Of a stretch of DNA of 64,000 nucleotides, positions 1 to 8,945 are shown in pieces (positions within the stretch are counted from its first letter, which is position 1; every line of letters starts with the position of its first letter). The DNA comes from Xanthomonas boreopolis (lineage in GTDB: Bacteria; Pseudomonadota; Gammaproteobacteria; Xanthomonadales; Xanthomonadaceae). Below the pieces are notes generated by a model, which was not told where the DNA came from, made no database searches, and saw nothing but the letters and a program-made list of their open reading frames with translations. A program made the position numbers and the translations under genes. Location: NCBI GenBank assembly GCA_014654535.1, contig BNBA01000007.1, forward strand, positions 62,001 to 126,000. Reading direction: 5' to 3'.

Positions 1-499
1 CGGTGAATGCCGTGCCGCGGGCGCGTGGCTGCACGTAGTCGCGCAGCGTCTGCATGTACTGGTCGAAGCTCGGTTCGTCCTGGGCGTAGAGCTGGAGCAC
101 CCAGGGGTTCTCGTCCAGTTCATCGAAGCTGTCCTGGAGCGCGTTCTCCAAGGCGTCACGGGCATGGGCGAGCCAGCCAGGCTCCCGGCCTTCGGTGCCG
201 AGCGGGACCAGCTCGAAGAAGGCAGCGACCGATTGGCCGTCCTCCAGGAGCATCGATTTCGACTCGGTCAAGAACTCCACCCAGGGCAGCAGTTCCACGA
301 AGGACGGTGCGACGTCGTACAGCGCCTGCTCGTCGGCCACGGTCGCCGCCTTGCGCCCCTGGACCGCGGCGCCGGGTTCGGGGATGCCGGCTTGACGCAA
401 GGCTTCGACGTGGCGCTGCCAGTCGTCCGGCTGCTCGTCGGAGGCGGTATCTTCGGCGCCGACGACGGCCGGCTTCGGCCAGGGGAGTTTCCACCGCAT
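1..499 (-). CDS. Conjugative transfer ATPase, VirB4-like (TIGR03744 family), N-terminal part
   Basis: The ATG at 497-499 overlaps the stop of the lipoprotein gene upstream by one base (TGATG), a translational-coupling arrangement. The frame stays open for 166 codons to the window edge, so only the N-terminus is present; the Walker motifs would be outside. The start MRWKLPWPKPAVV and its place right after the VirB7-like lipoprotein match the large VirB4/TraC-type ATPase of GI-type secretion systems, which powers pilus assembly and DNA transfer at the inner membrane. The function is inferred from position and N-terminus only. Confidence 0.75.
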   Translation of the reverse strand, partial: MRWKLPWPKPAVVGAEDTASDEQPDDWQRHVEALRQAGIPEPGAAVQGRKAATVADEQALYDVAPSFVELLPWVEFLTESKSMLLEDGQSVAAFFELVPLGTEGREPGWLAHARDALENALQDSFDELDENPWVLQLYAQDEPSFDQYMQTLRDYVQPRARGTAFT

Positions 500-948
500 C
501 AGTAGTCCTCCGTCCTCTCGCCAGGCATCGCGTACTGCACGCGCTGGTACAGGGGGAAGACCGTCGTGTAGCCAGGCACGGGAACGGGGTCGGTGCCTGC
601 CAGGTGCGGGTACACGTACATCATCAGGTCGGGGTTGGGCAGGCGCTGGAACTGGCGATAGACCTCGTTGCGCGCTGTGCGCGTGTAGCGCATCTGCTCG
701 GCGGGCGCGGCCTGCACGTCGGCGTCGGTCAGCGGCCGGCGCAGGCTCTGGCGCGCGTCGAGCAACTGCCGGCGCGCAACCTGGCCGGTGCCCCCGCCGC
801 CGTCCCCGGCGTTCTGCTGCCAGACGTCCATCATCGTGTTGTCGCCGTGGGGCAGCAGCTTTTCCTTGCTGGTGGCGCAGCCGGCGAGCACCGCGACAGT
901 GAGGGCCAGCGCCAGACCACGGGCCAGGTCATTCAAGTTCGAGGGCAT
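499..948 (-). CDS. Conjugal transfer lipoprotein, VirB7-like (TIGR03751 family)
   Basis: 149 residues. A short hydrophobic signal ends in a lipobox (VLAGC at about residues 19-23), so the mature protein should be a lipoprotein, probably anchored in the outer membrane as part of the core complex. The rest is polar with the family-like PNPDLMMYVYPH segment. I chose the ATG at 948 because AGGAG lies just upstream; the start overlaps the previous gene by 20 bp. It sits between the VirB10-like and VirB4-like genes, as in other ICEs of this class. Confidence 0.85.
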   Translation of the reverse strand: MPSNLNDLARGLALALTVAVLAGCATSKEKLLPHGDNTMMDVWQQNAGDGGGGTGQVARRQLLDARQSLRRPLTDADVQAAPAEQMRYTRTARNEVYRQFQRLPNPDLMMYVYPHLAGTDPVPVPGYTTVFPLYQRVQYAMPGERTEDY

Positions 949-2347
949 GGCTTTCTCCTGCGCGGTGATCGACCTTGCGGCCTTCGGGATCGAAGTCGAT
1001 GGCGAGCGGCTTTTCGAGGTGGACGGCGACCTTGGCACCGGGCTGCACATAGACGGCGGCGAAGGCCTGGCCGTAGAGCTTGTTGACCCACGCCGACATG
1101 TCCCGGACGCCGCCCGCGAGAATCTGGCCGACCGCTTCCTGGCCGGTGATGCCCACGGTGCCGATGGAGCCGTCCGAGCCGACATAAGACATGCGGCCGC
1201 TGTCGCTTTCGATGAGCGAGGCCACGCCGGCACCGGCCGCCGTGATCAGGGCCTGTGAGCCGAGGTATTGCTGGGCGTTGCTGCGCCGCTCACCGCTGAC
1301 GCACGGAATGCCGTAGGGGTCGCTGATCCAGCCCAGGCCGTCGCGCTGCTGGTTGTTCTGCTGGTTGCCCTCGCGGTCCTCGGGGATGGTGCGAACCGTG
1401 CCATCGTGGAAGACGAAGGTGATGCTGCGCACCTGGCCACGCACGCACGAGAGTGTCCAGTCGCCCGAGGCCGTGCCGGAAAAGACCGCGCCGGCCACGT
1501 CGGGAATGTCAATGCCGTTTGCCGTGAGGTTGTCGGGACCGACCAGGACTTTGAACGGATACGGGTCGTTCACCGTACCGTCGATCGGCACGCGCCCAAT
1601 CAGCGCCGTCATCGCCACAGAGCCCATGAGCGTCGAATTGGTCGGCACCGTATAGACAGCCTTCGCCGTCTTGACCCCGGCAGCGCGGGCGCCGGCGTTC
1701 GCCACGGTTTCCGCGGTCGTTTCCAGCGTGCTTTGCGCGGGGCCGAAGCTCGTCGGGAAGCTCATGCCACTGCCCGTGCCACGACTGCCGTTGCGTCCCT
1801 CGGTCTTCTTCGCGTCGTCCGGCTCGACCCACCGCATGCCGCCTTCCATGCCGGCCTCGTCGCCATCGCGCAGCCCCAGGCCCACCGGCAGGTCGGCATG
1901 GCCGCCGCCGCGCCCGCCGATGCTATCCAGGCGCCGCTGCAGGTCGGCGAGCAGCCCTTCGGTCTGCTGGCGCGCACTGGCAGCTTGTTCCTGGTCGCGG
2001 CGCAGGTTGGAGCGCTCGGATTCGAGGGCCGAATTGATGCGCTGATCGATGGAGTTCTCGCGCTGGCGCAGCCGCTGGTTTTCCTCGCGCTGCGACTTGT
2101 TGTCGGTCAGCGCGGTCTGAAGCTCGGTGCGCAACTGCTTTACTTGGGCGACGAGCGTTGCCACGGTATCGCGGGGGGTATCGCCTTCGATGCCCAACGC
2201 CTTCATTTCCTCGGGTGTGAGCTTGGAGCCGGCATCAGCGGCGGGCGGCGCCGACGAGCTTCCACCGGAGAACAGCCGGATGGCGACGAACAGCACCAGC
2301 AAGGCGACCGGGATCATCAGCCACTTGAGCAAGCCGTTACTGCGCAT
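929..2347 (-). CDS. Conjugative element protein, TraB/VirB10-like (TIGR03752 family)
   Basis: 472 residues. An N-terminal membrane segment (about residues 9-26) is followed by a low-complexity linker, a coiled coil at about 65-145 rich in Gln, Arg and Glu, and a C-terminal beta-rich domain with two conserved cysteines flanking a segment (SCVRGQV and GIPCVSGER). This is the layout of VirB10/TraB proteins, which span from the inner membrane to the outer-membrane channel. GGAGG precedes the ATG. The start overlaps the VirB9-like gene by 11 bp, so the genes are co-translated. Confidence 0.88.
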   Translation of the reverse strand: MRSNGLLKWLMIPVALLVLFVAIRLFSGGSSSAPPAADAGSKLTPEEMKALGIEGDTPRDTVATLVAQVKQLRTELQTALTDNKSQREENQRLRQRENSIDQRINSALESERSNLRRDQEQAASARQQTEGLLADLQRRLDSIGGRGGGHADLPVGLGLRDGDEAGMEGGMRWVEPDDAKKTEGRNGSRGTGSGMSFPTSFGPAQSTLETTAETVANAGARAAGVKTAKAVYTVPTNSTLMGSVAMTALIGRVPIDGTVNDPYPFKVLVGPDNLTANGIDIPDVAGAVFSGTASGDWTLSCVRGQVRSITFVFHDGTVRTIPEDREGNQQNNQQRDGLGWISDPYGIPCVSGERRSNAQQYLGSQALITAAGAGVASLIESDSGRMSYVGSDGSIGTVGITGQEAVGQILAGGVRDMSAWVNKLYGQAFAAVYVQPGAKVAVHLEKPLAIDFDPEGRKVDHRAGESHALELE

Positions 2348-3266
2348 GGCGGGCCTCCTTGCCGTCGCCGGCTTCAGCTTCCGGCTGTGGCAGGTGCGCA
2401 GCCGGGTCGAAGCGGTGGATCGCCGGCAGCAGCGATTGCGCGAGGCCGTGCCCTCGCGTCACCAGGTACAGGACGGTCGTGTCCTCGGGCGTTCCGCGCG
2501 GGCCGAGCGCCTCGTGCTGGAAGGTGGCGGTGAGGAAGTCGCCTTGCAGCACGCGCGGGTCGAGCGTGATCCAGCCCGCGCCGGTGTTGGTCAAGCGCAC
2601 GGCAGTGACCCACTGGTCTTCCAGACGCCACGACGCGAGCGCGACCGCGCGCACCGGCAGCGTCGGCATCAGCGTGCCGAGGTCGAGGTCACGGCGCAGG
2701 TTGACCCGCATGACACCCGGCAGCGGCTCCACGGTGCGCAGCGGCGCATAGAGGTTCTGAGCGGCGAAGCGCGTGAGGACGACCGAAACCGGGGTTTCGC
2801 GCCGGGTTGACCGCGTACCTGCCTGGTCCTGGGCGCGCGCGGGGGCCTCGTCGGCATCGCCGGGCTGGTCGCCATAGCGCGTCGGGGTGCTGTTGCCCTC
2901 GACGATGCGTACCGGCTCCAGCTCGGCCTCGCCGTCCTTGGGCGGCTCGGCCGCGATGTCCAGCAGGATCAGCGCGCCGGTATCGGCGTCCTGCAATTGC
3001 AGCCGCGTGGGCTCGATCGGCTCGCTGGCGCGCAGGTACACGGCGCCGCCCGCGCTCTGCACGCGCAGGCGTTCGCCCACGCCCGCAGGCACGCCCACGC
3101 GGACGTTCCGGTCAATGAACACGATCCGCTCCTGGCCCACCTTCAGCGGCACCGCGAGCGGCATGCGTTCCCAGCGCAGGATTTCGACCGCCTGGACAGC
3201 GGCGGGCATGGTGGCCGAGGCAGCCACGGCTAACAGCCCAAGCAGCGTGAATACAGGATGCTTCAT
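2337..3266 (-). CDS. Conjugative element protein, TraK/VirB9-like (TIGR03749 family)
   Basis: 309 residues with a signal peptide (hydrophobic stretch at about 8-22 ending in AVQA), so exported to the periplasm. Sequence and place between the VirB8-like and VirB10-like genes match TIGR03749, thought to form the outer-membrane collar with the lipoprotein and the VirB10-like protein. A Lys/Glu-rich tail follows the last conserved block. It starts inside the upstream gene's last codons (4-bp overlap), consistent with one transfer operon. Confidence 0.87.
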   Translation of the reverse strand: MKHPVFTLLGLLAVAASATMPAAVQAVEILRWERMPLAVPLKVGQERIVFIDRNVRVGVPAGVGERLRVQSAGGAVYLRASEPIEPTRLQLQDADTGALILLDIAAEPPKDGEAELEPVRIVEGNSTPTRYGDQPGDADEAPARAQDQAGTRSTRRETPVSVVLTRFAAQNLYAPLRTVEPLPGVMRVNLRRDLDLGTLMPTLPVRAVALASWRLEDQWVTAVRLTNTGAGWITLDPRVLQGDFLTATFQHEALGPRGTPEDTTVLYLVTRGHGLAQSLLPAIHRFDPAAHLPQPEAEAGDGKEARHAQ

Positions 3267-3955
3267 GGGGTGTTTCCTCCTTGGGGCGCTTGCGGAGACA
3301 GGCCGCCAGGCGCCGGGCGCGACGGCTCCGGGGCGCTGATGCGCTGGGGGGCACCGTCGTAGCAGTCAAGCGCCAGACCGAACGGGTTGCGGGCGGGATC
3401 AACGTCCACCCGCGTGACCTTCACCGGGTAGCGCACCAAGGCCCGCTTGACCTGCTCGGCGCCGTAGTACTCGTCGGCGGTGATGTCCAGCGTCACCACC
3501 CAGTCGCGGTCGGAGACCACGCGCACGCGCGCCGTGGGGTCGTCGCCGTAGCCGCGGCCGGGGATTTCGTAGATACCGCGCACGCGCTGGCGCAGCTCGC
3601 CCGTGCTGCGGCGGTAGTCGTAGTCCGCCCGCAGGAAGGCCTGGCAGGACGGGGTGAGGTACGGCGACAGCGTGTGGAGGTTGCGCGCGTAGTCCTCTTC
3701 GCCGTTCGTCGGCCAGCGGTTGAGGGTCTGGAACACGTAGAACGTGAACGCATAGACCGATTCGGGCGGAACTTCCCACCACTTGCGGGTACTGCCGGAG
3801 CGCAGGTCGGGCGGGACGTGGATGGTCAGGTCGCGCGGCGCGCTCCACCAGCCGCCGCCCATGACCAGAGCGACGATGACCAGCGCGCCGGCACCCAGGC
3901 GGAGCGTCTTGATGTGCGCCTGCAGATGGGTGATCTCGTTCTTGAAGCGGCTCAT
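3263..3955 (-). CDS. Conjugative element protein, VirB8-like (TIGR03746 family)
   Basis: 230 residues: short cytoplasmic start MSRFKNEITHLQAHIKTL, one membrane helix at about 22-42, then a periplasmic domain with the conserved WWEVPPESVYAF and FYVFQTLNRW region. This topology and sequence fit TIGR03746, the VirB8/TraE-like bridge of the secretion complex. I used the ATG at 3955 rather than a longer frame that would run antisense through the neighbouring gene; a purine-rich GGGGGG stretch lies just upstream. Confidence 0.87.
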   Translation of the reverse strand: MSRFKNEITHLQAHIKTLRLGAGALVIVALVMGGGWWSAPRDLTIHVPPDLRSGSTRKWWEVPPESVYAFTFYVFQTLNRWPTNGEEDYARNLHTLSPYLTPSCQAFLRADYDYRRSTGELRQRVRGIYEIPGRGYGDDPTARVRVVSDRDWVVTLDITADEYYGAEQVKRALVRYPVKVTRVDVDPARNPFGLALDCYDGAPQRISAPEPSRPAPGGLSPQAPQGGNTP

Positions 3956-4362
3956 CGTGCCCCCCTTGCAACAGACCTTCGGGTGGTCCAGAAGCCGGAG
4001 CGTGAGATCAGCACATGGCCGCCCACCCAGCCCGCCGCCAGCGGGTGGCGCGTGGCGATGCGCCACTGAAGTTGCCGGTACAGCCAGGTGTCGGGACGCC
4101 CACGCTTGAGGCGACGCAGGATGCCGCCCCCGATGAATACGCCGAAGGCCACGCCCAGCACGACGAACGTGGGCGCGAGCGCGATCGTGCGGAACACCCA
4201 GGACAGCGGCGCACCGACCAGCAGGCCGGCGGCGCCGGACAGGCCGCAGCAGATCCACAGCTCGTCGGCGGTGAGGCCGCGCACGACAACGGGATGGCGG
4301 TTGAGCCGGTGCGGAAGGAACGTGACCGTCCCGTCCGCACGGACGTGCTGCTGCTCGGACAT
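3952..4362 (-). CDS. Conjugal transfer membrane protein, VirB3/TraL-like (TIGR03750 family)
   Basis: 136 residues with two adjacent hydrophobic helices (about 33-80), flanked by basic segments such as LRRLKRGRP. Members of TIGR03750 are small inner-membrane proteins encoded directly before the VirB8-like gene and resemble TraL/VirB3 in topology. Overlaps the next gene by 4 bp. The VirB3 analogy comes from size, topology and position, not from a visible catalytic motif. Confidence 0.85.
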   Translation of the reverse strand: MSEQQHVRADGTVTFLPHRLNRHPVVVRGLTADELWICCGLSGAAGLLVGAPLSWVFRTIALAPTFVVLGVAFGVFIGGGILRRLKRGRPDTWLYRQLQWRIATRHPLAAGWVGGHVLISRSGFWTTRRSVARGAR

Positions 4363-4374
4363 ACCGGCCTCGCC

Positions 4375-4734
4375 TTACAGGATGCCGGTGGCTTCGGTGA
4401 GCAGCCAGATGCCGATCACGAGCAGCACCGCGCCGATGGCGACCGTGAGGCCGAACTGGCCCCACGTTTTGCGGCCGGTGTGGATTTCCGCGTAGGTGCC
4501 GTAGGCGTGGTAGCACACGCCAATAAACATCGACGCCACGACCAGCAGAGCCACGAGCATGATGATGTCGTAGCCGTAGTTCCTGATCGTTTCCATGATG
4601 CCGTTGCCGGTGCCGCGGGTCGGGTTCTCCAGTTGCGGCAGCCCCTGCGCGAACGACAGCACGGGCAGCGCGGCGGCGCCCAGGGCCACGGCGGCGCGCT
4701 GGGCAAAACGGGACGTGAGGATGCGGTTTTGCAT
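4375..4734 (-). CDS. Conjugative element membrane protein (TIGR03745 family), pilin-like
   Basis: 119 residues: basic N-terminus with a cleavable-looking hydrophobic segment ending near LSFAQG, then two further hydrophobic helices (about 55-78 and 90-115) separated by a short polar loop. This matches TIGR03745, one of two small hydrophobic proteins of GI-type systems with the architecture of VirB2-type pilins. Which of the two is the true pilin cannot be told from sequence. Confidence 0.83.
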   Translation of the reverse strand: MQNRILTSRFAQRAAVALGAAALPVLSFAQGLPQLENPTRGTGNGIMETIRNYGYDIIMLVALLVVASMFIGVCYHAYGTYAEIHTGRKTWGQFGLTVAIGAVLLVIGIWLLTEATGIL

Positions 4735-4750
4735 GGTCAGGCCTTTCAGG

Positions 4751-4984
4751 TCAGGAGAGGAGGAAGAAACTCAGGACGAGGTACATCGCGACGAAGCGGA
4801 TGCAGACGCCGAGGAACTGGCGCTGGTTGAGGCGGCTCTCTGACCACCCCACGTAGGCCGTTCGGATGGCCCAGACGCCCCAGACGAGCAGGACCGCGAA
4901 CACGACGCCGACCAGGACGGTCGCCATCGCCGAAGGCGCGATGCCGCTGTTGGCTTGAAATGCCGAGACCTGGGCGCCGTTCAT
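4751..4984 (-). CDS. Conjugative element protein (TIGR03758 family)
   Basis: 77 residues with two hydrophobic segments (about 19-38 and 56-77) and the conserved WSESRLNQRQFL loop between them. It belongs to the small membrane proteins of the transfer operon (TIGR03758). The ATG at 4984 overlaps the end of the RAQPRD gene (ATGA), so translation is coupled. Its exact role in the pilus or channel is not established. Confidence 0.83.
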   Translation of the reverse strand: MNGAQVSAFQANSGIAPSAMATVLVGVVFAVLLVWGVWAIRTAYVGWSESRLNQRQFLGVCIRFVAMYLVLSFFLLS

Positions 4985-5361
4985 GGCTTGGCCTCCGCGG
5001 TCGTCGGCGATGGCGCGACGGTCCGCTCGGTGCGGTAGTCGCCAGCCAGTTCGGCGGGGTCGCGCGGCTGGGCACGCGACGGCGTGAGATGAGCCTGGAT
5101 GCCTGCGCGCACGCGCGCCAGGTCAGCCAGCAGCCGCGGGTAATCGAAGTGGTAGCGCTCGCCCGGCTGGATGGGGGCATGCGCGGCGCTGTCGGTGACG
5201 GTGCGCTCCAGCGCGTCGAGCTGGCGCAGCGCGGCGACCAGCTCCTGGCGCTGTGCGGAGGACTCGGCCAACGCCGTCGGGGACTGGCCCAACAGCAGGG
5301 CCGTCACGAGAAAAATGGGCACGCCGCGATGCGCGGCGCGCTGCCAGATCGGAGCCAACAT
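4981..5361 (-). CDS. RAQPRD family integrative conjugative element protein
   Basis: 126 residues, with a signal peptide ending near PTALAES, so exported. It carries the family signature as RAQPRDPAELAGDYRTE in its C-terminal third. It is the first gene of a sub-operon: the 98-bp gap upstream is one of the few real gaps in this region and contains the conserved element at 5418-5437. Members of this small family occur only in ICEs and are of unknown detailed function. Confidence 0.88.
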   Translation of the reverse strand: MLAPIWQRAAHRGVPIFLVTALLLGQSPTALAESSAQRQELVAALRQLDALERTVTDSAAHAPIQPGERYHFDYPRLLADLARVRAGIQAHLTPSRAQPRDPAELAGDYRTERTVAPSPTTAEAKP

Positions 5362-5417
5362 CGCGCCATTCCTGTGTGAGCAGCAATGGGTTGATCGTGG
5401 AGATCAGTGCTGTTTTA

Positions 5418-5437
5418 GGCCGCAAACAATAGGAACC
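5418..5437 (-). promoter_or_regulatory. Conserved 20-bp element upstream of the RAQPRD sub-operon
   Basis: Plus-strand GGCCGCAAACAATAGGAACC lies 57-76 bp before the RAQPRD start. An 18/20 match (GGCAGCAAACAATACGAACC) lies 54-73 bp before the PilL-like gene at 11500. The nearly identical spacing at two transfer-operon heads suggests a promoter or activator site. No clear sigma-70 hexamers are evident, so the regulator is unknown. Confidence 0.5.
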
Positions 5438-5459
5438 CGCGGATGACCGGATTGATGGC

Positions 5460-6209
5460 CTAGAGGTACTTCTTGAAGCTGCCCGCCGTCAGGCTCACGG
5501 CCAGTCCCAGCAAGGCGGCGCTCGGCAGCAAAATCAGCAGTGGATGCACCGAGATCGGCAAGGCCAGGTACGTGACCCACGGCAACACGGCCAGCGGCAT
5601 CAGGCTCGCCTTCGCGCGGTGGTAGATGAAACCGGACTCCCGGCCCGCTCCGAACCGGCGCACGTCCCGCCGTACCAGGCCGTCGATCAGGCCGACGAAT
5701 GCCGCGGTGAAGATCAGCGGCAGCGTGAGCACCAGGACCAGCAGGCGCACCAGGAAAGTGAGCGTCGTGAAGGCCGCGGCGATCAGGTAGCTCTCGGTCC
5801 AGACATAGACCTGGCTGATGTAGTAGCGGAAGTTGTGGGTCTGTTCGTGGCTGGGCACGCGGGCGCGCTCGGCGGTCTGGCTCATGCGCTCCAGCAGCCC
5901 CGATCGCACGAACACCCATTCGTAGCCGGTATCCACCAGCGCGTGCGCCGTGCGGCCCGGCTCCTGCACGACGACGCTGCGCGTGAAATGGTTGGACAAA
6001 TGCCCCAGCTCGTACTGCAACATCTGCTGGGAGTGGCGCCAGCCTTGGTCCTTCCAGAACAGGTGCATGCCGACGCACTCGACCACGATCGAGAACAGCA
6101 GCGAGCCGATCAGCACCCCGAGCAGCCGGAACGGCAAGGTGATGGTGCCGACGATCAGGCCCTGGCGCTGGTTCTGCTCCCGTTGCGCGGTCGAGGCGGC
6201 ATCCTTCAT
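5460..6209 (-). CDS. Conjugative element membrane protein (TIGR03747 family)
   Basis: 249 residues with about four hydrophobic segments, the first at roughly 19-45, then around 140-185 and 205-245. TIGR03747 proteins are encoded directly after TraD in this ICE class and probably act with the coupling protein at the inner membrane; that is an inference from constant neighbourhood. The start overlaps the traD stop by 4 bp. Its end is followed by a 98-bp gap holding the next sub-operon's putative promoter. Confidence 0.85.
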   Translation of the reverse strand: MKDAASTAQREQNQRQGLIVGTITLPFRLLGVLIGSLLFSIVVECVGMHLFWKDQGWRHSQQMLQYELGHLSNHFTRSVVVQEPGRTAHALVDTGYEWVFVRSGLLERMSQTAERARVPSHEQTHNFRYYISQVYVWTESYLIAAAFTTLTFLVRLLVLVLTLPLIFTAAFVGLIDGLVRRDVRRFGAGRESGFIYHRAKASLMPLAVLPWVTYLALPISVHPLLILLPSAALLGLAVSLTAGSFKKYL

Positions 6210-8392
6210 GACGAGGCCTCGTTGCCGGCGCTGTCGTCGGTGGCTACCGGGCCAGCTTCGGCCGGCGCAGCCTCATCCAGCAGGTCGTCGGGCAGGCCCG
6301 TGTCCTGCAAGGCGGGGGAACTGGTGAACTCCCACCACTGCGTCGCTTCGCTGTAGCTCTGGCGCATGTACCCGGCCAGTTGCTGCAAGTCTGCCGGCAT
6401 CACTTCGTCCGGGTCCGGCGCCGGCAGCGGCATGCGCACTTTCCAAAGCTGACCGCCCTGCAGCAGTGCGAAGCACTGGCCCTTGGGCAGGCCGACCACA
6501 TGCGACGGCTCGATCATCGGCACGCTGGACATGCTGATGCGGTCCTGGGTGTTCGACGTGAAATCCGTCGTCCCACGGATGTCCGAACTGTCGGTCGCAC
6601 CGCTCACGATGGTGGTCGTATAGACCTCGACCTTCGGCAACTGCCTCGTCAACAGTTCGGCGGTGGCCGTCTCGCGCACGCGCAGCATGAACAGGTTGTT
6701 GAAGTTGCCAATCACCTGACCCGCTTTCGCGCGGTTGCCGATGCGGGCCTCGATGTCCGAGAGCGTCTGCGTGTATGCGGTGACTTGCAGCCCGGCGCCA
6801 CCGCCCTTGTTGATCAGAGGCACGAATTCATCACCCATGAGTTCGTTGAATTCGTCCGCGTGGACGTTGATCGGCACACGTGCGCCCGCCGATGCGTCTG
6901 GCAGGCCGTCGTCGATTCCGTGCTTGTAGATATGGCCTGCGACCGAAACAAGATCGCTGAACATCGAGTTGCCGACCGCTGCGGCGACCTCGGCGTCGGA
7001 CAGCGCGTCCAGGCCCACATAGACGACGGCGCGCTTTCGGATGACCTGCATCCAATCGAAGATCGGGCGCGGGTCGGCCAGGTCGGAATAGTTCGGGGCC
7101 AGAAGCTGGGAAATCTTCCCGCTGGTGAGCTTCTCCAGCAGCGGCAGTAGGCTGGCGACGATCTTGTCGAAGTACGTCTTGTCGTAGCGGACGGCAGAGC
7201 GCAGGCCGTCCAGCACCGGGTCGTAGTTGCGGGCCTGGGAGAGGTACTGCTCCAGCGCCACCACGCGCTTCTCGCGCCCGATCATGTTGCGCGGGATGTT
7301 CTTCTCATTGAGCTTGGCCTCGATCTGGACGATCACCTCCCAGGCCTTGGGCTCGGTCTTGGCGAAGTAGTGCTGGGCGTACTCGATGAACAGCGCGTCG
7401 ATGTTGATGACGTGCCGCTGGATCAGCATGTAGTCCGGGCGCTGACCCAGTTCCACCAGGGCGCGGGCGATGATGTTGACGAAGCGCCACGCGAACTCCC
7501 TGAAGGCTGCGCTGTTGCCTTCGCCGGAGAGCTGGCCCGCGATGCGGGTGGCGACTTCCGAGATGCGACCGAAGCGGCCTACGGCGTTGTAGCGCGCGGA
7601 AATGTCCGGCCAGCCCAAATGGAAGACATAGAACTCTCCTTCGCGGCCCGCGCGCTTGGCCTCGACATACATCCGCTTCAGGAGATCGGCATCTCCTTTG
7701 GGGTCGATGACGATCACGACCTCGTGCTCGCCCGCAGAGTTCGTGCGCCGGATGTCCTGCGTGACGAACAACTCGGCCAACCGGGTCTTGCCCACGCGCG
7801 TGGTGCCCAGTACCAGCGAGTGCCCGACGCGCTCGCCCAGCGGCAGGCTGACGTCCACCTCCTCGGGTTCGATTCCGTGCAGGCGCGGCAGGCCGCCCAC
7901 TGGCGGCAGCGGCCGCACTGGGTTGCAAGGTACGTCCCAGCCGGTGAGTTTCGACAGCCGGGACAGCGGGAACGGCGCGAACTCCAGCCGTTCCTCCAGC
8001 CTGCGCGCCAGCCGATAGGCCGGCGTCGGCTCGACGTAGCGCCGAAACTCCGGCCGGTACGTCTGCATGAGCCTATGGGTGTGTTTCTGCTCCCACAGGA
8101 ACCCGCGCCCCACGAACAGACGCTGCTGGCTGACCGGCACGTCCTTGCTGGTCATCACGTACCGAGGCAACCTGCGGATGTTGCGCCGGTAGCGCAGGAT
8201 CACGCGGGCATCGCGGTAGCGGATCGCGCCATAGGCCCCGAACGCCAGCGCGCTGCCGACGCCCATGGCGGGGCTCAGCGCGAGCGACCACGGGGCCACC
8301 AGGGACAGGAACGCGGCGCCTGCACACGCCGCGACGGTGTATAGCTCCACCGCTGGCCGCAACAAGACCTCGACGGGTTGCTTTCCCGACAT
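6206..8392 (-). CDS. traD: Type IV coupling protein TraD (SXT-TraD/TIGR03743 family)
   Basis: 728 residues. Membrane segment(s) at about 17-55, Walker A GTTRVGKT at 196-203, Walker B-like VVIVIDPKGD at about 225, a conserved HADEFNELMGDEFVPL region and the ATPase C-terminal motif region around QVTAYTQTLSDI. This is the hexameric ATPase that brings the relaxase-DNA complex to the secretion channel. It lies in the canonical position between the TIGR03765 and TIGR03747 genes. The C-terminal about 60 residues are acidic, as in proteins that recruit DNA-processing partners. Confidence 0.93.
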   Translation of the reverse strand: MSGKQPVEVLLRPAVELYTVAACAGAAFLSLVAPWSLALSPAMGVGSALAFGAYGAIRYRDARVILRYRRNIRRLPRYVMTSKDVPVSQQRLFVGRGFLWEQKHTHRLMQTYRPEFRRYVEPTPAYRLARRLEERLEFAPFPLSRLSKLTGWDVPCNPVRPLPPVGGLPRLHGIEPEEVDVSLPLGERVGHSLVLGTTRVGKTRLAELFVTQDIRRTNSAGEHEVVIVIDPKGDADLLKRMYVEAKRAGREGEFYVFHLGWPDISARYNAVGRFGRISEVATRIAGQLSGEGNSAAFREFAWRFVNIIARALVELGQRPDYMLIQRHVINIDALFIEYAQHYFAKTEPKAWEVIVQIEAKLNEKNIPRNMIGREKRVVALEQYLSQARNYDPVLDGLRSAVRYDKTYFDKIVASLLPLLEKLTSGKISQLLAPNYSDLADPRPIFDWMQVIRKRAVVYVGLDALSDAEVAAAVGNSMFSDLVSVAGHIYKHGIDDGLPDASAGARVPINVHADEFNELMGDEFVPLINKGGGAGLQVTAYTQTLSDIEARIGNRAKAGQVIGNFNNLFMLRVRETATAELLTRQLPKVEVYTTTIVSGATDSSDIRGTTDFTSNTQDRISMSSVPMIEPSHVVGLPKGQCFALLQGGQLWKVRMPLPAPDPDEVMPADLQQLAGYMRQSYSEATQWWEFTSSPALQDTGLPDDLLDEAAPAEAGPVATDDSAGNEASS

Positions 8393-8396
8393 GGCT

Positions 8397-8945
8397 TCAT
8401 TGCTCGATGCCGGTGGCGGTGATCAGCGCCGGGTAGTGCCGCAGGCCCAGACGCTCAGCCAGGTCGTCGCCGGACACGGGCGCGAGGGGCACGCCAGGCA
8501 CCAGGGCGCGCAGCCGCGCCAGGCCTTGCACGGTCTCGACGTTGACCACCAGACCGACCGCGCCGCGCTCGCGCAATGAGGCTGCATGGCGGCGCAACCA
8601 GGCCTGGGAAGTCTCGTCGTCGCCCACGACCACGAAGGGACGCAGGCCCGGCGCCTCGATCACCCGCCGCGCGACGGTGCCGGACGTGAGCTTGGCGCTG
8701 CGCACCGGCAGCATCGCGGCCTCGTCCGCCGGTGTGGCAGGGATCTGAGGCGTCAGGATGGGCGACCGGGCCGGCGCGTTGGCGCGCGGCTGAAGGTTCA
8801 GGGCTTCGTAGTACGGCAGCGCCGACGTGCCGCCACGGTCTTCGACCACGATCAGCGGCTCGCCGGCACGCGAGGCCAGCGGCAGACCCGCCAACAGCAC
8901 GAGCAGGCCTTTCGCCGCGAGATGGGCCAGATGGGATTTCGTCAT
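8397..8945 (-). CDS. Conjugative element protein (TIGR03765/PFL_4695 family)
   Basis: 182 residues with a signal peptide (hydrophobic 9-24, ending SRAG), so periplasmic. It matches TIGR03765 by sequence and by its place between the lytic transglycosylase and traD. No catalytic motif is visible. The ATG overlaps the transglycosylase stop (ATGA), and traD starts 5 bp after this gene ends, so the three are one translational unit. Confidence 0.85.
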   Translation of the reverse strand: MTKSHLAHLAAKGLLVLLAGLPLASRAGEPLIVVEDRGGTSALPYYEALNLQPRANAPARSPILTPQIPATPADEAAMLPVRSAKLTSGTVARRVIEAPGLRPFVVVGDDETSQAWLRRHAASLRERGAVGLVVNVETVQGLARLRALVPGVPLAPVSGDDLAERLGLRHYPALITATGIEQ